From positions 1 to 34,180 of the forward strand of contig DAIDHX010000254.1 of NCBI GenBank assembly GCA_027451885.1: a stretch of 34,180 bases of DNA, written 5' to 3'. The translations under genes were made by a program, and so were the position numbers. Source of the stretch: Planctomycetales bacterium. GTDB lineage: Bacteria > Planctomycetota > Planctomycetia > Isosphaerales > Isosphaeraceae. The notes below the pieces were generated by a model, which made no database searches, was not told the origin of the DNA, and saw only the letters and a list, made by a program, of their open reading frames with translations. Shown piece after piece: positions 24,464 to 32,401 of the stretch (its first letter is position 1; each line of letters begins with the position of its first letter).

Positions 24464-26322
24464 GTGGAAGCTCCCGCCCAGTCATGCTCGTAGAGCGAAG
24501 CCATGGGTTTCGATGCCGACGTGCCGAGACCGCAAATGGAGGTCTGCTCCATGGCAAGCTGGAGCTCGCGGACCGTGGCGAAAAGCGACTCGCGCTCGCG
24601 AAGGCCGGTGGGCGATTGCAAACGCTCACCGATCAACACCAGCTTTTGCGTGCCCACCCGGCAAGGGACGCACTTGCCGCAGGTTTCGTTGCGGAAGAAC
24701 CGCGTTGCGTTCACCGCGATGTCGAGAATCCGCTCGGCGGCCGAGACGCCAGGCACGGCCGCCACGGCCAGCAGCCCCGCGCCCAGCATCAGCCCCAGGT
24801 CGTCGAATTCCGCCTTGTCGAGCGGGATCTCGCGCAGGTCGATCTCGGTCCGGCCCGCGGGAAAGCGCGCACGCCGTTTCGGCGGCAGGTCGGCCGGGGT
24901 GAGCCGCGCGGGCAAGAACCCGCCCGACGGCCCCGAGGGCATGAACGCCAGCAGCGGCAGGCCGTCTCGCATGCCGCCGGCCATGTCAATCAGCTCGCCG
25001 ATCGTGATGCCCGCGGGCACCTCGAACACCCCTGGCTTCGCCACGTCGCCGCACAGCGAGAAAAACCGCAACCCGCGCCCCCGCGGCCAGCGGTCCGGCT
25101 TGTCGTCCGGCCTGCGCTTCGCCAGATACCAGGCCGATTCCGCCACGCCGCTGTCGCGATACCAGACGCCCCCTTTGAGCAGAATCGCAGGCACCCAGGC
25201 GAAGGTCTCCACGTTGTTGAGCAGCGTGGGACAGTTAAAGAGCCCGTTGGCCTCGATCACCGGCGGCCGGTTGCGCGGCTCGGACCGATGCTCCTCAATC
25301 GCCTCGATGAGGGCCGATTGCTCGCCGCAAACGTACCCGCCAGGGCTCGTGAACGCCTCGAGCTCGAACGCCTGCCCCGTGCCCAGCACGTTCGGCCCGA
25401 CCACGCCGAGCGCCCGCGCCCGCTCGATCTCCGCCTCCACGGCGTGAATCTGGTCGTGATACTCGTGGCGGATGTACACATAACCGCGCGTCGCACCCAC
25501 CACAAGCGCGCCTGTCACCATCCCCTCGACGATCAGGTGCGGCGCCCGCAGAAAAAGCTCGCGATCCTTGAACGTGGACGGCTCGCTCTCGTCGCCGTTG
25601 CAGACGACGTACGCCTGGTCGGCGCGTTCGGTCTCGTCGCGCACCTCGCCCCATTTGGTGAACGCCGGCCGCCCCGCGCCCCCCATCCCGCGCAGGTCGG
25701 CCGTCCTGAGCTCGTCGAGCACATACTGCCCCGCCGCCTTGCGCGCGGACAGACCCCCCGACTCGCGGATCTTCGCGGCAAGAGCCATCGCCGCGGAGTA
25801 GGGGGCAGGCGCGTCCGCCCCCGCTTGCTCGCCGTAGGGATCGATCTTCCAGCCCAGAGGTGCGTGATCCACGTGGTCGTGGGGCACAGGCTGACCGCCC
25901 AGGTGCGCCCGCGCGATGTCTCGCAGCCGGTTCGCGCAGTCCCCAACCGAGCGCTTCTCGATGATCCGCGACTCATCCGCCGCACCCGCGCGATGCAGCT
26001 CCACAAGCGCCGCGGGCGCGCCGTCGCACCGGCCCAGGCACGAGACCCCCTCAACCTTCACCCTCCGCTCACCGCCAAGCTCGGCGGCCACAGCCTCAAG
26101 CGCGGCCGTGCACTCCACAGCCCCACGCAGGTGGCACGCCTGGTCCCGGCAAACCCGCACCGTCAGATCCGGCGGCGGCTGGCGGCGAAAATGCGGGAAA
26201 AAGCTGATCACCTCGTGCAGGCGCGAAAGCGGCACGTCAAGCCGGGCCGCAAGCGCCTCGAGCTCTTCCCGAGGCAGCCAGCCAACTCGATCCTGGATCT
26301 CTCGAAGCCGAGGAATGAACAT
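24460..26322 (-). CDS. NuoE-NuoF fusion, NADH-oxidising flavoprotein subunit
   Basis: A 620-residue fusion. The N-terminal NuoE-like thioredoxin fold binds [2Fe-2S] through C58, C63, C95 and C99 (CRDQAC, CLGRC). The NuoF part has RGMGGAGRPAFTKWGEVR (FMN), CNGDESEPSTFKDRE (NADH/FMN) and GGYVCGEQSALIEAIEEHR. A C-terminal [4Fe-4S] site is formed by C548, C551, C554 and C597 (ETCGKCVPC, ICGLG). It should oxidise NADH (or reduce NAD) and hand electrons to the coupled iron-sulfur protein. No membrane subunits of complex I are present, so it resembles the diaphorase module of soluble hydrogenases or formate dehydrogenases. ATG 26322 is preferred over TTG 26334. It is the first gene of a two-gene operon. 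Confidence 0.9.
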   Translation of the reverse strand: MFIPRLREIQDRVGWLPREELEALAARLDVPLSRLHEVISFFPHFRRQPPPDLTVRVCRDQACHLRGAVECTAALEAVAAELGGERRVKVEGVSCLGRCDGAPAALVELHRAGAADESRIIEKRSVGDCANRLRDIARAHLGGQPVPHDHVDHAPLGWKIDPYGEQAGADAPAPYSAAMALAAKIRESGGLSARKAAGQYVLDELRTADLRGMGGAGRPAFTKWGEVRDETERADQAYVVCNGDESEPSTFKDRELFLRAPHLIVEGMVTGALVVGATRGYVYIRHEYHDQIHAVEAEIERARALGVVGPNVLGTGQAFELEAFTSPGGYVCGEQSALIEAIEEHRSEPRNRPPVIEANGLFNCPTLLNNVETFAWVPAILLKGGVWYRDSGVAESAWYLAKRRPDDKPDRWPRGRGLRFFSLCGDVAKPGVFEVPAGITIGELIDMAGGMRDGLPLLAFMPSGPSGGFLPARLTPADLPPKRRARFPAGRTEIDLREIPLDKAEFDDLGLMLGAGLLAVAAVPGVSAAERILDIAVNATRFFRNETCGKCVPCRVGTQKLVLIGERLQSPTGLRERESLFATVRELQLAMEQTSICGLGTSASKPMASLYEHDWAGAST

Positions 26323-26514
26323 GAATCCCAGCAATTTCCACGAGATTGGCGCGTTTGGAAAGTGACGAGAAGGTCCCCAAAGCGCTCAGGCAAGCGGCGC
26401 AGGAACGCCTGGGATCGTGCCAACATAAGCTGGGAAAGGAGTGCCGTCAACCGGCCGATCACCAGCCCGACATGACGATTCCGCCGGTCACGCTGGGTGT
26501 GCCTGTCGTGGCGA

Positions 26515-27354
26515 TCACGCACGCGCCTTGATGAACGCGAGGCCGTCGCGGCAGAGCCCCATCGGGTCCGGAAACAGGTCGCGCCAGACCTTCGTCGCCG
26601 CCGCAAGGGGAGGAAGCGCACGGCCGAACGCCTCGATCGTGTAGTAACCCTCGTAGCCAATCGACCTCAGCCCGCCGAAGTAGCCCTCCCAGTCCACCTG
26701 CCCAGTACCGGGCACGCCGCGGTCATTTTCCGAGACATGGGCGTGAATGATCTCAGACGCCGCGGCCGCGATCGCTCCCTTCTGGCTCTTCTCCTCAATA
26801 TGCGCGTGGAAACTGTCGTACATCATCTTGCACGACGGATGATTCACCGCCTTCACAAAGCGGCTCGCCTGTTCCGCCGTCGTCAGAAAGTAAATCTCAA
26901 ACCGGTTCAGATACTCGATCGCCAGCTTGATGCCCCGCGCCTGCGCCTTTTCCGCCGCACGCGCCAGCGTTTCAACCCCGCGCTTGAACTCGTCGTCCGT
27001 CGGCCCCTCGCCGGAGAAAACGCCTATGGCCGAGTGGATCGGCCCGCAGAGAATCTCGCAGCCAAACTGCTGGCCGCATTCCAGCACCCGGTCCAGGTGG
27101 GCAACAGCCGCGTCTCGGATCTTCGCATCGGGCGAGATCGGGTTCGTCTCCGGCCCCATCACCGTCACCGCGGTCGCGGTGAGCCCGAGCGAACCGAGCC
27201 GCTTGCCCAGCCGCTCGAAAGGCGCAAGGCTCGCCGTGTCGAAAATCGGAACCTCAACCGCGTCAAAACCCATCGCCTTGATCTGCTCGAGCACGGGATC
27301 GAGCGCCTCGGTGACGTGAGTCGTCCAGAGCAAGAGATTCATACCGATTTTCAT
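26515..27354 (-). CDS. Ketose 3-epimerase-like TIM-barrel protein (D-tagatose/D-psicose 3-epimerase family)
   Basis: A 279-residue TIM barrel of the AP-endonuclease-2 / xylose-isomerase-like family. The four metal and catalytic residues of D-tagatose 3-epimerases are in place: E147 (AIEYLNRFE), D180 (MMYDSFHAHIEE), H206 (HAHVSENDRG) and E241 (TIEAF). The ENDRGVPGTGQVDW segment is typical of this subgroup. It probably epimerises a free ketose or a related keto-sugar; the true substrate is unknown. ATG 27354 has GGGGA upstream. It is the last gene of a four-gene sugar operon, 45 bp after the oxidoreductase. Confidence 0.82.
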   Translation of the reverse strand: MKIGMNLLLWTTHVTEALDPVLEQIKAMGFDAVEVPIFDTASLAPFERLGKRLGSLGLTATAVTVMGPETNPISPDAKIRDAAVAHLDRVLECGQQFGCEILCGPIHSAIGVFSGEGPTDDEFKRGVETLARAAEKAQARGIKLAIEYLNRFEIYFLTTAEQASRFVKAVNHPSCKMMYDSFHAHIEEKSQKGAIAAAASEIIHAHVSENDRGVPGTGQVDWEGYFGGLRSIGYEGYYTIEAFGRALPPLAAATKVWRDLFPDPMGLCRDGLAFIKARA

Positions 27355-27399
27355 GACGATGTATCCCCGGGCTGCAGGTTGGCTGGTAAATCCGTGCCC

Positions 27400-28548
27400 T
27401 TAGACCGGCACGACCGTTTCCCACTTACGGGCGTCCGCCGAGTCCAGCACCGCGTCGCACACGGCCTGCGTGGCGAGCGCCTCGCGGAACGTCGGCGAGG
27501 TCTGCGCCCCCGTACCCAGGTTCGCCAGAAAATCCGCCACGTGATGCACGAAGGTGTGCTCGTAACCGATCTGAAGCCCCGGCACCCACCAGCTCTTCAT
27601 GTACGGCATGTCGCCATCGGTCACATGGATCGACTTCCAGCCCCGCACCAGCGAATCATCGGCGTGGTCGAAATACTGCAACCGGTGCAGGTCGTGCAGA
27701 TCCCACCGTAGCGACGCCTTCTCGCCGTTCACCTCAAACGTGTAAAGCGCCTTGTGGCCCCGGGCGTAACGCGTCGATTCGAAAAGCCCGAGCGAGCCAT
27801 TCTCAAACCGGCAGAGAAACGCGCACGCGTCGTCAATCTTCACCGGCTCGACCTTACCCGTCAGCGTGTGCTTGCGCTCCTTGACGAACGTCTCGGTCAT
27901 GGCCGAGACCGAGTTGATCGCGCCATTGAGCCAAAGCGCAGTGTCGATGCAGTGGGCGAGCAAATCGCCCGTCACGCCCGAGCCCGCCGCCGCCGCGTCC
28001 AACCGCCACAGCCCGGTTCCCCCCTGCGGCAGGTCGGTCGAGATGGTCCAGTCCTGCAAGAACTGGGCGCGGTAGTGATAAATCTTCCCCAGCCGCCCGG
28101 CGGCGATCAGGTTCTGCGCCAGTGTGACGGCCGGCACGCGGCGGTAGTTGTACCACACCGTATTGGGCACGCCCGCCTTCTCGACCGCGTCGACCATCGC
28201 CTGCCCCTCGACCATGTTCATCGCGAGCGGCTTTTCGCAAAGGATCATCTTGCCGGCCGCGGCGGCGGCGATGGCGATCTCGGCATGGGTGTTATTGGGC
28301 GTGCAGATGTCGATCGCGTCGATGTCCTTGCGGGCCACGAGCGCGCGCCAGTCGGTCTCCACCGACTCATAACCCCAGCGCTCGGCGAATTCCTTCGCCT
28401 GCGCTTCCGACCGGCCGCAAACGGCCTTCAGAACCGGCCGGTACGGCACGTCGAAAAAGTCGCAGACTCGCTTGTACGCATTCGAATGCGTACGGCCCAT
28501 GAAGCCGTAGCCCACGATCCCAATATTGATCGGTTTCTTGCCGCTCAT
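27400..28548 (-). CDS. Gfo/Idh/MocA-family NAD(P)-dependent oxidoreductase
   Basis: A 382-residue cytoplasmic enzyme with an N-terminal Rossmann domain ([16 protein letters not shown]) and the family motif CEKPLA. It has a C-terminal alpha/beta substrate domain with [13 protein letters not shown], whose His is the likely catalytic residue. Such enzymes oxidise or reduce sugars, inositols or keto-glycosides; the substrate cannot be read here. No signal peptide is seen. ATG 28548 has AAGGATCAGG just upstream. The gene follows the TIM-barrel gene by 69 bp and precedes the epimerase by 45 bp. Oxidation by this enzyme followed by isomerisation by its neighbours is the expected logic. Confidence 0.88.
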   Translation of the reverse strand: MSGKKPINIGIVGYGFMGRTHSNAYKRVCDFFDVPYRPVLKAVCGRSEAQAKEFAERWGYESVETDWRALVARKDIDAIDICTPNNTHAEIAIAAAAAGKMILCEKPLAMNMVEGQAMVDAVEKAGVPNTVWYNYRRVPAVTLAQNLIAAGRLGKIYHYRAQFLQDWTISTDLPQGGTGLWRLDAAAAGSGVTGDLLAHCIDTALWLNGAINSVSAMTETFVKERKHTLTGKVEPVKIDDACAFLCRFENGSLGLFESTRYARGHKALYTFEVNGEKASLRWDLHDLHRLQYFDHADDSLVRGWKSIHVTDGDMPYMKSWWVPGLQIGYEHTFVHHVADFLANLGTGAQTSPTFREALATQAVCDAVLDSADARKWETVVPV

Positions 28549-28617
28549 CGCCTGATCCTTACCGAGAAAAACCTCGATCTCACGCCCGCCACGGCCCGCC
28601 CTCGGAACCAGGAGCCG

Positions 28618-29667
28618 TCACTCGGCCCAGCCGTGCGCCTCGCGTACCTTGATCATCGCCGCCAGGATGTCGTTCCACGTCTTCGAGTCCGACATCACCG
28701 CGTTGGGAAACATGCAGCCGTCCCAGCAAATATGGCGAAACGCCTTCGTAAGCGCGCCTGACTCGTCCCGCAGCCAGAAGCCCGCGTGCTTCACGATGTC
28801 AAGCTTCCCGTTCGGGTCGGTCGCCAGGCAGTGCCGGCCCGTATGGTCGTGATCGCCCGAGCCGAAGACCGTCGCGTCGTTCTGCGCGACGTGAAAGTCG
28901 ATCGTCCAGGGCCGAAGCGCCTTCGTCAGCGTGTGCAAGGCGGCGTCGAGCGGCGCCTGATCCTTCCAGTCGTAGCCGGTGGGCAAGATCCGGTCCTGAA
29001 CCGCGTTTTCGCCCAGGGTGTAGAGCAACGTGTGCGCCATGTCAGCCTGAAATCCAACCGTCGCAGGCTCCCCCACACGCTCCAGCAGGTCGAGCATCAC
29101 CCGCCAGGAATGCATGCCCCCCCAGCAGATTTCCCCCTCAGCCGCCAGCCGCTCGCCGTGATCACGCGCAATCGCCGCGGCCTCCTTGAACGTCTGGGCG
29201 ATCCGCGCCTGGGCCGCCGCAGGATCACGCGCCCAGTCGACCGGCGAACACGCCGAGTCGATCCGCACCACGCCGTACGGCCGTATCCCCAGCTTCCGCA
29301 GCTTGCTCCCAATCCCGCACGCCTTGCGAACCGCCGTCAGATAATTCGTGCGCTGGGCGTCCGTCCCCATCGCAGAGCCGTCGAACCACACAGGCGCAAC
29401 CACCGAACCCACCACGAACCCGTGCCCCGCGATCTTCTCCGCCAGCCGCTTGAGATCGTCATCGGTTGAATCTATGTTTACATGCGGATCATACAAAAAC
29501 AGATCCACGCCGTCGAACCGCACGCCGTTCACACTCGCCCTGGCTGTGTGCGCGAGCATGGTGTCCAGGTCGATCGCCGGCTCCGCGCAGGGGCTCCCCT
29601 TGCCGACGAGCCCGGGCCACATCGCGTTGTGAAGCTTGGGAAACGAATTCGCTTGCGTCTGGCTCAT
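28618..29667 (-). CDS. Xylose-isomerase-like TIM-barrel protein
   Basis: A 349-residue member of the sugar phosphate isomerase/epimerase superfamily, more diverged than the 26515 gene. Candidate metal ligands are the Glu in [10 protein letters not shown], Asp and His in [11 protein letters not shown], and His residues in DFHVAQND and [13 protein letters not shown]. The last, His-rich segment is unusual for the family and may form an extra metal site. The start is ATG 29667; a longer frame to 29748 is open but lacks family sequence. It is the second gene of the operon, after a 183-bp gap from the cupin gene that might contain an internal promoter. The exact reaction is unknown. Confidence 0.78.
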   Translation of the reverse strand: MSQTQANSFPKLHNAMWPGLVGKGSPCAEPAIDLDTMLAHTARASVNGVRFDGVDLFLYDPHVNIDSTDDDLKRLAEKIAGHGFVVGSVVAPVWFDGSAMGTDAQRTNYLTAVRKACGIGSKLRKLGIRPYGVVRIDSACSPVDWARDPAAAQARIAQTFKEAAAIARDHGERLAAEGEICWGGMHSWRVMLDLLERVGEPATVGFQADMAHTLLYTLGENAVQDRILPTGYDWKDQAPLDAALHTLTKALRPWTIDFHVAQNDATVFGSGDHDHTGRHCLATDPNGKLDIVKHAGFWLRDESGALTKAFRHICWDGCMFPNAVMSDSKTWNDILAAMIKVREAHGWAE

Positions 29668-29850
29668 CGTCGCACATCCGATCCTTGAGAGGAGCGGCCC
29701 GCCGCGCTCGCCGCAGCTCGGCCGCCTGGGGATGATCACTTTACGCACCAGGCGCCCGCGACGCGAGTCCCATGCTCCGCCGCGGGCGCGGTGACTTCCG
29801 GCCGCAAGCGCCGGGGCAGGGCCCCGCGCTCGCCATCACGTCGATCCCTG

Positions 29851-31083
29851 TCACGCCTTCATGTGATCGCCCACGTTGGGCAGGTCGGCGTGCGCATCAG
29901 GGCCGAAGTAACGCAGGCTCACAAACGGCTCAGACCCCGTGTTCGTGAACGTCACCCCCTCGACCGCACGCCTCGCCGCCACGAAGACCTCGTCCGCCGT
30001 CATCTCGCCAAAGCGGATGAAATTCGGACTGTCGACCGTAACCTTGCCGATCGTGCCCGAACCCTGCACCACGATCAAGCCATACGCGCCGGGGTCCTTG
30101 ATCGTCGCCGACCGCCCAGGCATCACCGTGAGCTCGCAGGCGCTGAAGAGCTGCTTGCCGTTCACACGCCCGTACACGATCCACCTGTCGAAGTAACCCG
30201 CCTCGGCCCCGCCCGTGCGGACGATCGGCTCAAGGTAGTTGTTCTTCTTGAACTCAGGATCGATGTTCTTTTCCCAGTCGAGCTGCTCGACCAGGTAGTC
30301 CAGGTCGTGATGGTGCTCCTTCGGAACATCCTTCACCAGGAGATCCCACGGCACGCGCCTGCCCTCGACCATCGACTGATACATGCCAAAGACGTCCGAA
30401 CCCCACTGCGGCTCATAGGTCACAAGCGAGCCAGGCGCGTGCAACACGCAGGGCGGCACCAGCCAGCCGGTGCCGGGCTTCAGCCGCGCGGCCTTCGATA
30501 GGTCCAGGATGCCATTATCACCCTGATCCCAGCGCTCCAGGCACTTCCGCACGTCCGCCTTGGTCGTGCCCGGCTCGAGCCCAAAAAACGTGTACGGGAA
30601 ATTGTTGCCCGTCCAGTTAAGCTGCGGCGGGAAGTAGTAGCTCTCGGGCTTGCCCTCGAGCCCCAGCTTGGCCGCTTGCTCCTGGCTCTGGTGCATGTGG
30701 TGCGGGATCGGGCCCAGGTTATCGAAGAACTTGCTGTAGACCGGCCAGCGCTTGTAGGTGTTCCAGAGCGTTTCGCCAATCATCTCCGGCCCGTGAGCGG
30801 CGATCGCGTCCTTGAGGGTGAACCGGTTCTTCTCATGCACGACGTAGCTCAGGCCCTCATCCGGCGGAGCGCCTTCGTTGGCGGCCGCGGTGGTCGAGGC
30901 GAACCAGCGCTCGTCGATGCCGCCGCGGTGAGCCCCCAGCGCGTAAAGATCCTGGCGGTCAAGCTTGAGCCGGCCGCCCGGCATCAGAAACGACCGAGGA
31001 ACCCACGCCGGGGCCAGCCGTAAGATCCCCTCACCCGCATCCAGGGCCGCGCGTGCCAGCGCGGCGGCGTTGTCTTTGCTCAT
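29851..31083 (-). CDS. Cupin protein, phosphomannose isomerase-like
   Basis: A 410-residue protein with a type I phosphomannose isomerase/cupin pattern. PHHMHQSQEQ (H128, H129, H131) and KPESYYFPPQLN (E147) supply the metal site, and GTGWLVPPCVLHAPGS carries a later His. A second cupin-like barrel lies at about 310-400 (VMPGRSATIKDPGAYGLIVV). Aldose-ketose isomerisation is likely, but the substrate need not be mannose-6-phosphate. ATG 31083 has GGAGAGG 7 nt upstream. It is the first gene of the minus-strand sugar operon, so the promoter should lie in 31084-31465. Confidence 0.75.
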   Translation of the reverse strand: MSKDNAAALARAALDAGEGILRLAPAWVPRSFLMPGGRLKLDRQDLYALGAHRGGIDERWFASTTAAANEGAPPDEGLSYVVHEKNRFTLKDAIAAHGPEMIGETLWNTYKRWPVYSKFFDNLGPIPHHMHQSQEQAAKLGLEGKPESYYFPPQLNWTGNNFPYTFFGLEPGTTKADVRKCLERWDQGDNGILDLSKAARLKPGTGWLVPPCVLHAPGSLVTYEPQWGSDVFGMYQSMVEGRRVPWDLLVKDVPKEHHHDLDYLVEQLDWEKNIDPEFKKNNYLEPIVRTGGAEAGYFDRWIVYGRVNGKQLFSACELTVMPGRSATIKDPGAYGLIVVQGSGTIGKVTVDSPNFIRFGEMTADEVFVAARRAVEGVTFTNTGSEPFVSLRYFGPDAHADLPNVGDHMKA

Positions 31084-31465
31084 CCTAAAACCTCTCCCAG
31101 GGCGTCCCGCGCCCCTCGTTGTTCATTTTTCCGGGGCGATCGCGTGGTCCGCGCCCCAGTCGCCTCGCAGGCTCACCTATTCTGCCCCGCCCGAGCCTCG
31201 AGCGAAACCCCCCCGGAGCCACGATCCCAGATTCCCCACGCACACTCCTCCAGGAACAGCAAACGTCCCTCGATTTCCTGTCCTAGGGTTACACTGGATG
31301 CGCAAACGAAATCCAGGCGCTTGCCTTCAAGCGCGAGCAACCACCCCCCGGCGGATCGCTTGAACTCCTCCGCCTGCGCCCTGGCGCCCCCGGCCGGAAA
31401 CGATTGCCAGAACCCCCACGCAACAGCGATCGGGTCGATCACAGCCCAGCACAAGGAGCCATCGC
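31084..31465. other. Divergent intergenic region, 382 bp
   Basis: This gap separates the minus-strand sugar operon from the plus-strand guanine deaminase gene and must hold both promoters. The frames across it are short and compositionally biased, and I recognise no RNA gene. A possible plus-strand -10 (TACACT, in GGGTTACACTGG near 31287) has no convincing -35. No clear operator palindrome is visible. Confidence 0.4.
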
Positions 31466-32140
31466 ATGACACCACGACGGCTGTTTCAATGCAGCCTGAC
31501 GCGCCGCTTGATACCCGGCGTGTGCCTCGGACTCGCCGCGGTCCTGGGCGCCAACTGGATCATCCAGGCCACACGCTCCGGAACCGCCATGGGCTTTATC
31601 CAGGTCCCAAGCGATAAGCCGCGAATCTCCGCCGCCGAGGTCATGGCCCGCTTCCCAAAGGAAAAACACGAGGAATTCCTCCGCAGGGCGATCGCCAATT
31701 CACGCAAGGCGGGCGTCGAGTACAAAACCGGCGGAGCCTTCGGCGCAGTCATCGTGGACAGGGAAGGCAAGGTCATCGCCGACGGGCTCAATCACGTCGT
31801 CGCCCAGAACGACCCCACCTGGCACGCCGAGATGCACGCCATCCGTCAGGCCTGCGCGCTGCTCAAAAAGCCCAAGCTCGAAGGCTGCATCCTCTACACC
31901 TCGTCGGAACCCTGCCCGATGTGCCTCGCCACCGTCTACTGGGCCGGGCTCGATGGGGTTGTCTTTGGCGCACGCGTCGCCGACGCCAAGCTCTACGGCA
32001 ATTTCGACGACGAATTCATTTACAGTGAGTTCGCCAGGCCCGCCGAAAGCCGCGCGATCAGCGAGCAGGAAATGCTCCGACCCGAGGCCGTCAAGGTCTG
32101 GAAGGAATACTTCAACCGCAAGGACAAGGTCGACTATTGA
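31466..32140 (+). CDS. Guanine deaminase homologue (GuaD-type) with N-terminal signal or membrane anchor
   Basis: A 224-residue zinc-dependent deaminase of the cytidine deaminase-like fold. Zinc and catalytic residues are H120 and E122 (NDPTWHAEMHAIRQAC), and C150 and C153 (SSEPCPMC). The NDPT-HAE context, YTSSEPCPMC and the C-terminal FDDEFIYSE...RPAESRAI closely resemble Bacillus GuaD, so guanine to xanthine is the best guess. Residues 1-37 are an addition not found in GuaD: two basic pairs, then a hydrophobic stretch (LIPGVCLGLAAVLGANWII) that looks like a signal peptide or membrane anchor. This would place a normally cytosolic purine-salvage enzyme outside the cytoplasm. GGAG lies 8 nt before ATG 31466. 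Confidence 0.8.
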   Translation: MTPRRLFQCSLTRRLIPGVCLGLAAVLGANWIIQATRSGTAMGFIQVPSDKPRISAAEVMARFPKEKHEEFLRRAIANSRKAGVEYKTGGAFGAVIVDREGKVIADGLNHVVAQNDPTWHAEMHAIRQACALLKKPKLEGCILYTSSEPCPMCLATVYWAGLDGVVFGARVADAKLYGNFDDEFIYSEFARPAESRAISEQEMLRPEAVKVWKEYFNRKDKVDY

Positions 32141-32401
32141 ACTCGGACTCAATCGCCGAGATTTCGATCGCGCTGCGCTCCCGCGCCGGCTCGTCCCGCC
32201 CCCCGCGGCTGGAAGAGCCGACGCTTACTTTCCCCGCACTCGCGGACTGATGGCAACGCCCAGCGCGAGGAATCCTCGCCACCGGCGTGAAACCCAGGAC
32301 AAAACGCCCGCACACCCCAGCTATCAAGTTAAGCTCAACCCGAAACGACCACGTAACCGATCAAATCAGGGATGTCTCGTCGCGGCGGGTAAGGAGATCC
32401 C

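Noticed and set aside
24460-26322. Part of a normal complex I operon
   Set aside because: No NuoA, H, J-N or other membrane subunit is nearby, and the NuoG-like partner carries cNMP and DmsB-like domains instead of a molybdopterin-type domain.
23183-26475. Long plus-strand open frames opposite the iron-sulfur and NuoEF genes
   Set aside because: Arg/His/Leu-rich shadows of genes whose cofactor motifs are unambiguous on the minus strand.
26346-26531. Possible 61-residue plus-strand gene between the NuoEF and epimerase genes
   Set aside because: No ribosome binding site or family resemblance, and it runs into the end of the epimerase gene.
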